Positions 16,352 to 25,678 of a stretch of 64,000 nucleotides of DNA are shown here, piece after piece (positions within the stretch are counted from its first letter, which is position 1; every line of letters starts with the position of its first letter). The notes under the pieces were generated by a model. The model saw only the letters and a list, made by a program, of their open reading frames with translations. It ran no database searches and was not told the origin of the DNA. The DNA is taken from assembly GCF_000420665.1 (NCBI RefSeq), contig NZ_ATVJ01000001.1, forward strand, positions 868,001 through 932,000, given 5' to 3'. This stretch comes from Ponticaulis koreensis DSM 19734. Its GTDB lineage: Bacteria; Pseudomonadota; Alphaproteobacteria; Caulobacterales; Hyphomonadaceae. A program made the translations under genes and the position numbers.

Positions 16352-18589
16352 ATGGGTATTGTCTCTAAGATTACGCGTCGCACTCTGCTCGTTGGCTCTA
16401 TGGCTGTCGCGGGTGGCGTAGCGTTCGGCATTTACGCGTATAAAAGCCCGCAGGATAATCCACTGCTTGATGATCTGACTGAAGGTGAAGCTGCGCTGAC
16501 GCCCTATATTGTGATCACCGCAGCAGGTGTGACCCTGATCACGCCGCGTGCGGACAAAGGGCAGGGCGCTTACTCGGTGCAGGCGGCGCTGATTGCGGAA
16601 GAACTTGATGTTGATCTCGATCAGGTGAGCGTCGATCCGGGCCCGCCAAGTGCTGTCTATTACAATACGGCGCTCGCCAATGAAGCGTTGCCGTTCTCGC
16701 CGGCAGATCAGTCCAATGTAGCAAACGCCGCCCGCGCGGTTGCCGACGCGGCGATGAAGTTTATCGGCATGCAGATTACGGGCGGGTCGACCACGGTGGC
16801 AGATGGCTTCACCAAACTGCGTGCGGCCGGCGCAATTGCACGTGAAACATTGAAAGCTGCGGCGGCGCAGGAAAGCGGGCATGATGCCTCGCAAATGCGA
16901 ACTGAGCGCGGTGAGGTCATTCTACCAAATGGCGAACGCATTAGCTATGCGCGTCTTGCCCCAACAGCTGCAAAAATGCGTCTGCCAGAGAATGTAGGCC
17001 TGCGTGATCCGTCCAGCTGGCGCCTTATCGGCAAGCCCATGCAAAGGGTTGATATCGTTGCCAAATCTACCGGAACACAAACTTACGGCATTGATCTGCG
17101 CTTTGATGACATGTTGCACGCGACTGTGCGGCGCAACCCTGCAAATGGCGGCGGAATGGCGAGCTATGATGCCAGTGCGGCTGAGGGCATGCGCGGCGTA
17201 GAGAAAATTGTTGAACTGCCCGGCGGCGTCGGGGTTATCGCGGACAATACCTGGCGGGCGTTTCAGGCGGCAAATGCGGTAGAGATTGAATGGGCCGACC
17301 CGCCATTTCCGGCTGAAATGGATGCGCACTGGGCAACGCTTTCGCGCTCATTCGCGGCTGAAAACCTCAATAGCCGCCCGCTGGATGCAGGAAATGTCGA
17401 GGCCGTTCTCTCTGATGAAACAATCGAGCTTGAATACCGCGCGCCCTATCTTGCGCATGCGCCGCTGGAGCCGGTCAGCGCTGTTGTTCAGGTTGGCGAT
17501 GGCCGGATCGATATCTGGACGGGGACGCAGGTGCCGCGTTTCATTCAGGCTAATATCGCGGAACTCACCGGCCTGAAGCCTGACGACATTCACGTGCATG
17601 TGCAGATGATGGGTGGCAGCTTTGGCCACCGTCTTGAGGACGACTATGTTCTGCACGCTGTGCGCCTCGCGATGGAAGTGTCCGGCCGTCCGGTGAAGAT
17701 GACCTATTCCCGCGAAGAGGACATGGCGCATGATTATCTGCGTCAGATCGCGATGGCACGCGTGCGCGGCACGGCGCGAAACGGTCAGGTCCACGCATTT
17801 GATTTATCGATCGCTATGCCATCTGTTTCTGAATCCCAGATGGGGCGTCAGGGGCTCTCTCTTGGTGAGACGGACCCGATTATTGTGACGGGCGCAGGCG
17901 ACCAGCCATACTCTATCCCGAACTATCGCGTGACCGGTTACAAAGCGCCCCAGCTTGCGCCGCTCAGCTCATGGCGCTCGGTAGGCGCATCCACCAATGC
18001 TTTCTTCCATGAGAGCTTTCTGGACGAGCTTATCCATGCGGCGGGTGCCGACCCGCTAGAAGAACGTCTCCGCCTGCTGAACGATGCAACTGCGCGCGGT
18101 GTGCTTGAAGCAGTTGGCGACATGTCGAACTGGGGCACTCCAATGGAGCGTGGTCGTGGCCGCGGCGTTGCTTTCTCCCGTTCGTTTGGCACGCCCGTCG
18201 CCGAAGTTGTTGAGGTGACCGACACCGGAAACGGCATTCGTATAGATAAAGTCTATGTCGCGGCGGATGTCGGGCGCGTCGTCGATCCGGTGAACTTCGA
18301 TAACATGATGAAGGGCGGGGTTATCTTCGGGCTTGGCCATGCGATGAATTGTGAGATCACCTTCGCGAATGGCCGCATCGAGCAGGAAAACTTCTACGCT
18401 TTTGAAGGCATGAAGCTCTATCAATGTCCGGACATCGAGGTGAGAGCGCTTGAAAGCGGACCGGCCGTAACCGGAATTGGTGAGCCGCCCGTCCCGCCCG
18501 CTGCCCCGGCATTGGCGAACGCCATCTATGCGGCGACGCGTCAACGTTTACGCGAAATGCCTTTCAGTAAATTCGTGACGTTTGTGTGA
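16352..18589 (+). CDS. Large molybdopterin-binding subunit of a molybdenum hydroxylase (IorB-like), Tat signal
   Basis: Catalytic subunit of the xanthine dehydrogenase/isoquinoline oxidoreductase superfamily, 745 residues. The N-terminus carries a twin-arginine motif (ITRRTLLVG), so the assembled enzyme is probably exported with the Fe-S subunit as a passenger. The cofactor region shows MMGGSFGHR near residue 424, and the base-catalyst glutamate lies in GIGEPPVPP near residue 710. The lack of an FAD subunit implies electrons go to a cytochrome or other periplasmic carrier. The substrate cannot be read from the sequence; N-heterocycles or aldehydes are usual. Confidence 0.92.
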   Translation: MGIVSKITRRTLLVGSMAVAGGVAFGIYAYKSPQDNPLLDDLTEGEAALTPYIVITAAGVTLITPRADKGQGAYSVQAALIAEELDVDLDQVSVDPGPPSAVYYNTALANEALPFSPADQSNVANAARAVADAAMKFIGMQITGGSTTVADGFTKLRAAGAIARETLKAAAAQESGHDASQMRTERGEVILPNGERISYARLAPTAAKMRLPENVGLRDPSSWRLIGKPMQRVDIVAKSTGTQTYGIDLRFDDMLHATVRRNPANGGGMASYDASAAEGMRGVEKIVELPGGVGVIADNTWRAFQAANAVEIEWADPPFPAEMDAHWATLSRSFAAENLNSRPLDAGNVEAVLSDETIELEYRAPYLAHAPLEPVSAVVQVGDGRIDIWTGTQVPRFIQANIAELTGLKPDDIHVHVQMMGGSFGHRLEDDYVLHAVRLAMEVSGRPVKMTYSREEDMAHDYLRQIAMARVRGTARNGQVHAFDLSIAMPSVSESQMGRQGLSLGETDPIIVTGAGDQPYSIPNYRVTGYKAPQLAPLSSWRSVGASTNAFFHESFLDELIHAAGADPLEERLRLLNDATARGVLEAVGDMSNWGTPMERGRGRGVAFSRSFGTPVAEVVEVTDTGNGIRIDKVYVAADVGRVVDPVNFDNMMKGGVIFGLGHAMNCEITFANGRIEQENFYAFEGMKLYQCPDIEVRALESGPAVTGIGEPPVPPAAPALANAIYAATRQRLREMPFSKFVTFV

Positions 18590-18601
18590 GGAGCTGAGCG
18601 G

Positions 18602-18922
18602 ATGAAACTACCGATTATTCTCACTGCTGTTGCCGTATCGCTTATTTTGGGCGTTGTGCTGGAAAGCGCTTCCGTAATCGCGATGATCGGCTTTCTCGCA
18701 ACGGGCATTTGTGCGGGTGTTCTGGCGCAGAACCTGCCGCGCGGCGCTGAACGTCCATACTGGATCTTTGTTGGCGTCATCCTGCTTTTGATGATTGTCA
18801 GCTTTTTTGGAGCAGACCTCTCAAGGCTCTGGTTCATCCTGCCGATCGTCTTCGTGATCAGCTATTTTAGTGCCCGTTTCGCTCAAAAAATTCTGCGCTG
18901 GCTATCCAGCGACCTGCCTTGA
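18602..18922 (+). CDS. Small membrane protein after the molybdenum hydroxylase
   Basis: A 106-residue protein with three or four hydrophobic helices (about 5-25, 26-44, 54-72 and 77-94) and a short basic end. No family recognised. It begins 12 bp after the hydroxylase with GAGGAGCTGAGCGG upstream, so it belongs to that operon and might anchor or couple the enzyme to the membrane, which is only a guess from position. Confidence 0.7.
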   Translation: MKLPIILTAVAVSLILGVVLESASVIAMIGFLATGICAGVLAQNLPRGAERPYWIFVGVILLLMIVSFFGADLSRLWFILPIVFVISYFSARFAQKILRWLSSDLP

Positions 18923-18935
18923 ATGTCCGGTCGGT

Positions 18936-19571
18936 CTATTTCGTGAGGCCGAGGCGGGCTGCCTGCAGTGCGGCCTCGGCGCGCGATGAAATGCCCAGCT
19001 TCATATAGATCGACTTGATGTGGCTCGCGATGGTGCTTTCTGTGAGGCCCAGCGCTTTGGCGGCATCCGCGTTGCGTAGTCCGCGCCCGATCAGCCCGAG
19101 CACATCGCGTTCGCGTGGAGTAAGATTGGCGTCTGGTTGTTCCGGTTCTGCTGTCGTGCGGAAATGGTCGAGAATTCGACGCGCAATGGAAGGTGACAGC
19201 GCCGGAATGCCTTGTTCGATCTGACGAAGCTGGCGCTCGAACACATCTGGCGGAGAATCTTTGAGAAGATAGCCATTCGCACCTGCCGAGATCGCCCCGA
19301 CAACCGAGGCATCGTCCCCCATGACGGTGGCGACGATGATCATCACATCGTGCTCGCAGGCGGCCAGTTTCTGAACAACATCGATACCCGACCCGTCCGG
19401 CAGGCCAAGGTCTACCAGCGCGAGATCAAAATCATGGCCTTTGATCGAGAAAAGCGCTTCGCGAACATTTTTGGTCTCGTAAACGTCGCACCCTTCGAAA
19501 CAGTTTTCTGTGACTTCGCGTAGCCATTTACGGGTCTCGGTGACGTCTTCGACGATGAGGGCTTTCTTCAT
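18936..19571 (-). CDS. LuxR/NarL-type response regulator
   Basis: Two-component regulator of 211 residues. The receiver domain (1-120) has the acidic pair Glu8-Asp9, phosphorylation site Asp54 (VDLGLPDGSG) and a lysine in LLKDSPP. The C-terminal LuxR helix-turn-helix starts at LTPRERDVLGLIGRGL and includes KALGLTESTIASHIKSIYMKL. The ATG overlaps the kinase stop by 4 bp, which marks the kinase as its partner. Target genes are unknown. Confidence 0.93.
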   Translation of the reverse strand: MKKALIVEDVTETRKWLREVTENCFEGCDVYETKNVREALFSIKGHDFDLALVDLGLPDGSGIDVVQKLAACEHDVMIIVATVMGDDASVVGAISAGANGYLLKDSPPDVFERQLRQIEQGIPALSPSIARRILDHFRTTAEPEQPDANLTPRERDVLGLIGRGLRNADAAKALGLTESTIASHIKSIYMKLGISSRAEAALQAARLGLTK

Positions 19572-21445
19572 GATGTGACGGTCTCCCTTGGAAGAATTGC
19601 AATCAGGCTGACGCCCGGTGAGTGGGTACGCATTGAAAACTGGCCACCAAGTCCTTCGACGCGGGCTTTCATATTCCCAAGCCCCTGTCCGAGCGTGACG
19701 GTATCGATGTCGAACCCTGTGCCGTTATCGCTGATGACGAGATGAAGCTCTTCCGGTTGAACATCGATCTTCACGGTTAGCGCATCTGCGTTTGAGTGTT
19801 TGATAACATTGCTCGCCGCCTCGCGAATGAAAGAACGGAGCGCATGGACTTTACCCGGCATGAGCGTGTCGTCCGCCGTTGCATCGAGCGTCCAGTCGAG
19901 CGTGATATTATGAGGCTCCAGCCTGTCAGCAGTTTCAGCGCGCAGGTCTGCGAGCACATCATCCAGAGGCAGGGCCTGACTTTGGGCATTGTTGATGACA
20001 TCGCGCAGATCAGCCAGCGTTTCCCGGATCATTGTGTCTTTGCGATCAGAACGTTCTGAATGAAGTGCACGCATGAGCTGCGCACCGATATTGTCATGAA
20101 TATCGCGGGCAATGCGTGTGCGTTCCTCGGCGACGCCGCGGTCATAGGCATCACGGCTTTCGCCGGCATATTGCATGAGCTGAACAATATGGCGCGCAAA
20201 GGCGACATCATCGGGTGAGAAGAGCGCACGTCCGTTTTGCGGATAGTCAATTTGCAGGGCTGTCGCGTCTCTTACGGGTGGAATGTAGAGCGATAATCCT
20301 TCCGAGCCGATCTCGACATCATGTACGGTTGTTTCAACCGGAGTGACTTCCAGTGCATGGAAATGGTTCTTCAGAAGAGTTTGCCAATTCTCCGCCCGGC
20401 GTTTGCTATTTGCTTCGAGCGCAGCGTCGAGAACACGGGAGAAGACCTGCATATCGGTTTGTGATTGCCCGGCGACGAACTTACGCCAGATGAAATCGCG
20501 AAGTGGCAGGTAAACAAGCGCCGTGATCAGCAGAGACATGCCAATCGCTTCGGCAGAATCAAACGAGAGAAAGCTCACCAGCGCTATATCGATCACGATC
20601 ATCAGAACGGCGGCGGAGACGTAAAAGCCCAGACGGTAGGCCCAGACGCCAAGGTCAAACAGGCGATACCGCATCAATCCGACGGCAAGGCCAAAATAGA
20701 TCAGCAGGAAAAACGCAAAAGCGTAGGGCGCGGGGATGAGCGCTGGCAGACCGATAGAGCTCGGCGCGGCAACCGTGAAGATGAACCCGCCCGAGCCGAG
20801 GATGGTCGCAACGCCAAGCCAGACTGCAATCGCCCGCTGTCGCGGGTCATGTCTTGCCGCCCAGACCTGCCAGATCACAGCGACAATGATCAGGATCATT
20901 TCGCACAGCGTGATCAGCTGAACGTTAGAATAGTCCTTGAAAGGGCCGAACATACTGGCGAGTGTCCAGCCACCAAAAACGAGCACAGCTGCGGCGGTGA
21001 GAAAACGCCAGGCCGGTAGTCTGGAGGGATAGATCAGGAACAGGCAGATCATTACAATGCCGAACCCTGATGCGCCCGCCATGTTCAGATAGGCGAAAAA
21101 CCAGAATGTGCTCTCAGAAATTGGGATCGCGACCTGACTTGCCGTCGCTGCAAAGCAGAAGACAAGCGTCATCAGCCCGCTGGCTGCAAACAGGCAGGCA
21201 GATGGATGTGTTGGCTTAAGTGACCACACCCATGCCGAGATCATATATGCGATGAGGCCGGTCAGAAGTTCTGACCACATATACCCGCTGATCATTGTGA
21301 GCGGACGCCATTGAGAGACATTCCACGTCCAGCCATCAGATGGCTGAAGCCCAAAAATCAGAAATCCGAAGAAGGCGATTGCGCCGATGACGACGAGCGC
21401 AATCAGATGCAGAAACGGCGGAATATAGGTTCTTGAACTGGCCAT
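19568..21445 (-). CDS. Membrane sensor histidine kinase, NarX/DegS-like output
   Basis: A 625-residue kinase. The N-terminal half (about 1-330) has around ten hydrophobic helices and no obvious periplasmic sensor domain, so it may sense a membrane or small-molecule signal. A GAF-like linker leads to a HisKA_3 dimerisation helix with RIARDIHDN (phosphoacceptor His450) and an HATPase with REAASNVIKHS, ISDNGTGFD and GQGLGNMKARVEGLGG. I start at ATG 21445; the upstream TTG would only add seven residues. It sits 4 bp over the response regulator start. Confidence 0.9.
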   Translation of the reverse strand: MASSRTYIPPFLHLIALVVIGAIAFFGFLIFGLQPSDGWTWNVSQWRPLTMISGYMWSELLTGLIAYMISAWVWSLKPTHPSACLFAASGLMTLVFCFAATASQVAIPISESTFWFFAYLNMAGASGFGIVMICLFLIYPSRLPAWRFLTAAAVLVFGGWTLASMFGPFKDYSNVQLITLCEMILIIVAVIWQVWAARHDPRQRAIAVWLGVATILGSGGFIFTVAAPSSIGLPALIPAPYAFAFFLLIYFGLAVGLMRYRLFDLGVWAYRLGFYVSAAVLMIVIDIALVSFLSFDSAEAIGMSLLITALVYLPLRDFIWRKFVAGQSQTDMQVFSRVLDAALEANSKRRAENWQTLLKNHFHALEVTPVETTVHDVEIGSEGLSLYIPPVRDATALQIDYPQNGRALFSPDDVAFARHIVQLMQYAGESRDAYDRGVAEERTRIARDIHDNIGAQLMRALHSERSDRKDTMIRETLADLRDVINNAQSQALPLDDVLADLRAETADRLEPHNITLDWTLDATADDTLMPGKVHALRSFIREAASNVIKHSNADALTVKIDVQPEELHLVISDNGTGFDIDTVTLGQGLGNMKARVEGLGGQFSMRTHSPGVSLIAILPRETVTS

Positions 21446-21744
21446 TGCGCCCCACACACAACTCAATAGGGGGCCAGCATACGTCGTAATTTTAGAAAAT
21501 ACCTCCCCTTTTCAGGTGAGACGACAATTCTCCTGTTTTGCGGCTATCCCCCATTCAGGGGATGGTGGCGCTTCGGGCAGCATGGCAATTTGCGTTCTGG
21601 ATGCTTTGCAGGTGAAGGGACGCACGCGCAGACATTCATGCCCGGAGGTTAATTGCCCAACTGACCTCCGGGCTTATTTTACATTTTCTTCCCCAAACCA
21701 TCAGCGCAGCTTGCCGAATTTTCGGTGGCCTGCGCTGACTGCTG
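21446..21744 (+). other. Intergenic region with plus-strand terminator-like hairpins
   Basis: About 300 bp between the start of the kinase gene and the end of the phosphatase gene, both on the minus strand. It holds a perfect 10-bp stem GCCCGGAGGT / ACCTCCGGGC (21640-21649 with 21664-21673) followed on the plus strand by TTATTTTACATTTTCTT, and a weaker hairpin ending in TTTT near 21515-21540. No convincing ORF lies here. A short plus-strand RNA is possible. Confidence 0.4.
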
Positions 21745-22452
21745 TTACTGATCCGGGCCCGGAATTGCTGCGCACGGGTCGCCATACATTGCGCCCTGAT
21801 CAATACAGAAAAAGGTCCATGCGCCGTCGGTTTCCGGTTTGTCGCCGACATTATCGCCGAGATATGCGATCACTTCGACGTCCGGATAACCTTGTGCAGC
21901 AAGCATAGGGGTTACCAGCGCATAGCGTTCGTCTTTTGCGCTGACGCCGTTCGGGCGCGCACGGGTCATCAGAATCTGAAAATCATCACCGCGAACAAGG
22001 CCAAGATCTGCCAGATTGTTTTCGGTCGCGAGCTGCTCCCGGTCTGACCTATTCGTGACGAAAGCAACGTGTCCGCCAAGTGTGTTCACCGTTTCGAGGA
22101 ACGCTTCGACCCCGGGTACAAGCGTTGCGGCTTCTTCCTGTGTCCATTCATACCAGCTATCAGGCGTGTAGCCGAGACCGAGGCGCTCCCGGCGCAGCTG
22201 GTATTCGACATTGTTCATGACGGTTTCGTCGAGATCGAGAATGACTGCCCAGCCTGCATCCGGGTTTGCGTCTGCGTAGGACTGCACGAAAGAGGTCGCT
22301 TCGGCGTAAACGGCCTCTGCTTCTGCATCCCAGCCATCATCAAACGCGACCCATGCAGTTCCGGCCGAATAGGCAAAGTCATCTGCGGCGGGTCCGGTTG
22401 TTGTGCAAGCTGCCAGCACCAGCATGAGAGATGGAAGTAGGAGAGCGCGCAT
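21745..22452 (-). CDS. HAD family class B-like acid phosphatase, lipoprotein
   Basis: Predicted outer-membrane or periplasmic lipoprotein phosphatase, 235 residues, like the e(P4) 5'-nucleotidase/acid phosphatase group. The start at 22452 gives a lipobox signal (MRALLLPSLMLVLAACT, acylated Cys19) and has GAGG upstream. HAD motif I is ILDLDETVMNN, motif II is FVTNRSD and the late acidic motif is YLGDNVGD. Likely releases phosphate from nucleotides or other esters outside the cytoplasm. Confidence 0.9.
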   Translation of the reverse strand: MRALLLPSLMLVLAACTTTGPAADDFAYSAGTAWVAFDDGWDAEAEAVYAEATSFVQSYADANPDAGWAVILDLDETVMNNVEYQLRRERLGLGYTPDSWYEWTQEEAATLVPGVEAFLETVNTLGGHVAFVTNRSDREQLATENNLADLGLVRGDDFQILMTRARPNGVSAKDERYALVTPMLAAQGYPDVEVIAYLGDNVGDKPETDGAWTFFCIDQGAMYGDPCAAIPGPDQ

Positions 22453-22539
22453 GGTGAAACCTCGATTTAGTTGTCGGGCCGACATTGAAGCTAAACCGGG
22501 CATTCTGTCCATGCGGCGCAATAAGTAAAAGCGGCGTTC

Positions 22540-23028
22540 CTAGCGCTGAATGAATTCCAGCGTATTGCCATCACCGTCATGACCAATCGCAATGATGAGC
22601 GACATGCCTTCGCGGACCGGAATAGCTTCGCGTTCGACTTCAAAACCCGCAGCGCGGATTGCGTCGATCATGCCAGCGGCGTCCTCAGTGTAGAAAACGA
22701 TCCGCGACGGTCCGATGGACGCTTCACCTTCGGTCACTTGAATCAGGGCAAGCTTGGTGCCTTCGGCATCTGCTGTAGAGAGTATTGCCTCTACATAACC
22801 CGGGCCTGATGAATTTCGCACGACGCTCATTCCAAGACCCTGCGTGTAAAACGCAGTCGCAGCGTCTAAATCGGATACAGAGATAGCTGCAGCGGCTATG
22901 GACGCAGGGGCAGTCACTGCATGTTCTACGTGCTCAGCTTCTTCATGGTGATTTGCGATAGCGGGTGCTGCAGCCATGCTCACGATGAGCGCTGCTGCAA
23001 GTGCGCAGCGGATACCTGTGTACGTCAA
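22540..23028 (-). CDS. Secreted VOC (glyoxalase/bleomycin-resistance) family protein
   Basis: A 162-residue protein with a signal peptide (cleavage around AIANHH) followed by a His/Glu-rich stretch and one glyoxalase-type domain (about 45-161): AISVSDLDAATAFYTQGLGM, later IVFYTEDAAGMIDAIRAAGFEV and the final GNTLEFIQ with a metal-site Glu. Most VOC proteins are cytoplasmic, so export is notable. The start is TTG 23028, supported by GGAGG five bases upstream. Function unknown. Confidence 0.8.
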   Translation of the reverse strand: MTYTGIRCALAAALIVSMAAAPAIANHHEEAEHVEHAVTAPASIAAAAISVSDLDAATAFYTQGLGMSVVRNSSGPGYVEAILSTADAEGTKLALIQVTEGEASIGPSRIVFYTEDAAGMIDAIRAAGFEVEREAIPVREGMSLIIAIGHDGDGNTLEFIQR

Positions 23029-23135
23029 TTAGTCCTCCCTATGTCTGACTCATGGGTCAGTCGTTCATACAATCTCACTAATAGTGGAGATCGGGGCGGG
23101 AAGAAAGGAAAGAATACAGAAATCCTTATCGGGGC

Positions 23136-25508
23136 CTAGCGAAGGTGAATGCGTCGCCCCGCGGATAGATAGTTTGCGGCATTTACAATCGCGTCTGCGT
23201 CGATCTGGAAATGTTTGTAGAGATCAGAGATCGTGCCTGTCTGGCCGAAATGCTCAACGCCAAGCGGCGCTGTCATATGGCCTGCAACCGAGCCGATCCA
23301 TGCGAGTGTCGCGGGATGACCGTCGGTCACCGTGATGAGCGTTGCATCGCGTGAGACGTCGCCCATCAGACGTTCGATCTGACTGACCGCATCCTTATGG
23401 CCACGTGCGCGTGCGCGGCGGGCAGCCGTCCAGCCGGAGTTCAGACGGTCAGCAGAGGTGACAGCCAGAACACCAATGTCGCGGCGGTCATTACCGATGC
23501 GGCCCGCAGCTTCAATGGCTTCGGGGCCGACAACGCCCTGATAGGCAATCACAAGCTCGCAGTTCGGGCCCGGCTTGCGCAGCCAGTAAGCGCCATCAAC
23601 AACGCCGCGGCGGAACTCCTCATCATCGCGGCTGGACAAGCCAAGCTGCTCAATCGGACGCGTGGAGAGGCGCAGATAGACTGAGCCGCCGGTTTCATCA
23701 CGCAGCCATGTGCGCTCGTCCGGATCATTCTCGCCTGAGCGCTGAAGGTAATCGAACGACCAGTCCATAATGATGGAAAGCTCATCCAGATAGGCAGGTT
23801 CGAAGGAGACGAGGCCATCCTGACTCATACCCACAAGCTGGGTGCCGATCGATTGGTGCGCGCCGCCTTCCGGTGCCAGCGTAATACCTGATGGCGTGCC
23901 GACAATGATGAATCGGGCGTCCTGATAGCAGGCATAGTTCAGTGCATCGAGACCGCGATTGATGAACGGGTCATAGACCGTACCAATCGGGATGAGGCGT
24001 TCACCGAAATGACTGTGTGACAGGCCAAGCGAGCCGAGCATAAGCATGAGGTTCATCTCTGCAATGCCCAGTTCGAAATGCTGGCCCTCAGGTGAGAACT
24101 GCCATTTCTGAGTCGAAGGGATAGACTGTTCGCGGAAGGTGTCGCTGACCTCATTGCGCGCAAACAGATTGCGGCGGTTCACCCACGGGCCGAGATTGGT
24201 CGAGACGGTGACGTCTGGCGATGTGGTGACAATGCGCTCGGTCAGCTGGTCGTCGCGTTTGGCGATGCCATCAAGGATTTTACCGAACCCGGCCTGCGTG
24301 GAGAGAATACGGTCGTCTAGGAAAACCGGGCCGGCGCTTTCAACTTTCGGGGCGGTAAAGCGACGTGTGCCTTCTGAAAAGAATGGCACGTCTTTGAGGA
24401 AGGCTTCAACGTCAGCTTTGTTCTCAACGGTCGCCAGCGGCTCCCATTCCTCGCCTTCGGTAACACCCATATGGGCCTGAAACTCAGCCATCTGGGCCTT
24501 GTTCATCAAGCCAGCATGATTGTCCTTGTGACCTGCGAGCGGAGTTTGCCAGCCTTTGATCGTATAGGCGAGAAAGACAGTCGGTTTGTCATCTTTGATG
24601 GCGTCAAAGGCGTCGGTGAGCGTTGAAAGACACTGGCCGCCTAGGTTGTTCATGAGCGTGTTCAGCTCTTCATCCGAACGCTTGTTCAGGAGCTTAGACA
24701 CATCACCCTGATCGCCGATGTCGTCCATCAGGCGTTTGCGCCATGCCGCGCCGCCTTTGAAAGTTAAGGCAGAATAATCAGGGTTGGGGCAGTCCTGAAT
24801 CCACTTCTTCAGAATATCGCCGCCCGGTTCTTCAAACGCTGCGCGTTGTAATACGCCGTGGCGCAGAACGACCGTACGCCAGCCAAAGGCTGTGAAGATG
24901 GCTTCGATCTTTTCCCAGAGGCCTTCGCGCACAACACCGTCCAAACTCTGGCGGTTATAGTCGATCACCCACCATGTATTGCGAAGGTCATGCTTCCAGC
25001 CTTCCTGGAGGCATTCATAGACATTGCCTTCATCAAGCTCGGCATCGCCGACGAGCGCCACCATGCGGCCAAGCGGGCGATCCTTCGCCCACGACTTTGC
25101 GGCGAGATAATCCTGAACGAGGGAGGAGAAGGCTGTCGCCGCAACGCCGAGACCGACGGAGCCCGTTGAGAAGTCGACATCATCAATGTCTTTAGTGCGG
25201 CTTGGATAAGATTGCGTGCCGCCCCAGCCGCGAAAATTCTGCATTTTTTCAAGCGTTTGATTGCCCATAATGTACTGCATGGCATGAAAGACGGGAGAGG
25301 CATGCGGCTTTACCGCGACACGGTCTTCAGGGCGCAGCGTATGATAGTAGAGCGCCGTCATGATGGAGACCATGCTCGCGCAGCTTGCCTGGTGGCCGCC
25401 AACCTTCACATCGCCGTCTTCCTTGGCGCGCAGATGGTTCGCATTGTGCACGATCCATGCAGACAGCCAGAGAAGGCGCTGTTCGATGGTTTTAAGATGG
25501 TCGGTCAT
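23136..25508 (-). CDS. AceE-like homodimeric 2-oxoacid dehydrogenase E1 / transketolase family enzyme
   Basis: Thiamine-diphosphate enzyme of 790 residues. The cofactor motif runs from GDAELDEGN to DYNRQSLDG, the E1 version of GDG-x-NN, and FELGIAEMN carries the glutamate that activates thiamine. The overall plan (ThDP domain, Pyr domain, C-terminal transketolase-like domain) matches homodimeric pyruvate dehydrogenase E1, but it is about 100 residues shorter than E. coli AceE. Start at ATG 25508 because AGGAGG lies just upstream; a longer frame adds an unlikely Arg-rich leader. No E2 or E3 gene is nearby. Substrate (pyruvate, another 2-oxoacid or a sugar phosphate) unproven. Confidence 0.85.
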   Translation of the reverse strand: MTDHLKTIEQRLLWLSAWIVHNANHLRAKEDGDVKVGGHQASCASMVSIMTALYYHTLRPEDRVAVKPHASPVFHAMQYIMGNQTLEKMQNFRGWGGTQSYPSRTKDIDDVDFSTGSVGLGVAATAFSSLVQDYLAAKSWAKDRPLGRMVALVGDAELDEGNVYECLQEGWKHDLRNTWWVIDYNRQSLDGVVREGLWEKIEAIFTAFGWRTVVLRHGVLQRAAFEEPGGDILKKWIQDCPNPDYSALTFKGGAAWRKRLMDDIGDQGDVSKLLNKRSDEELNTLMNNLGGQCLSTLTDAFDAIKDDKPTVFLAYTIKGWQTPLAGHKDNHAGLMNKAQMAEFQAHMGVTEGEEWEPLATVENKADVEAFLKDVPFFSEGTRRFTAPKVESAGPVFLDDRILSTQAGFGKILDGIAKRDDQLTERIVTTSPDVTVSTNLGPWVNRRNLFARNEVSDTFREQSIPSTQKWQFSPEGQHFELGIAEMNLMLMLGSLGLSHSHFGERLIPIGTVYDPFINRGLDALNYACYQDARFIIVGTPSGITLAPEGGAHQSIGTQLVGMSQDGLVSFEPAYLDELSIIMDWSFDYLQRSGENDPDERTWLRDETGGSVYLRLSTRPIEQLGLSSRDDEEFRRGVVDGAYWLRKPGPNCELVIAYQGVVGPEAIEAAGRIGNDRRDIGVLAVTSADRLNSGWTAARRARARGHKDAVSQIERLMGDVSRDATLITVTDGHPATLAWIGSVAGHMTAPLGVEHFGQTGTISDLYKHFQIDADAIVNAANYLSAGRRIHLR

Positions 25509-25613
25509 GGGGCCTTTCCTCCTCGCAGGCGGGCATTGCCGTGCGCGAAGATATATACTGCAAAACGGGCGATATCGAGGGAGGATATGCCTCTTTTGCG
25601 TATAAGGCCGCAA

Positions 25614-25643
25614 GCCCTTCTCTTGAATCAGCCGAAGAAGGGC
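25614..25643 (-). terminator. Weak hairpin after fbp
   Basis: GCCCTTCT / AGAAGGGC, a perfect 8-bp inverted repeat with a 14-nt loop, lies between fbp and the E1 gene. No T run follows on the minus strand, so it may be a pause or mRNA-stability hairpin. Confidence 0.35.
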
Positions 25644-25678
25644 GTTGGATTTTCGTTTGATCGGGTGAGGCTGGGCTA

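Noticed and set aside
15860-16894. 344-residue minus-strand frame across the molybdenum hydroxylase genes
   Set aside because: It covers the Fe-S cluster motifs on the other strand and has Arg/His-rich shadow composition.
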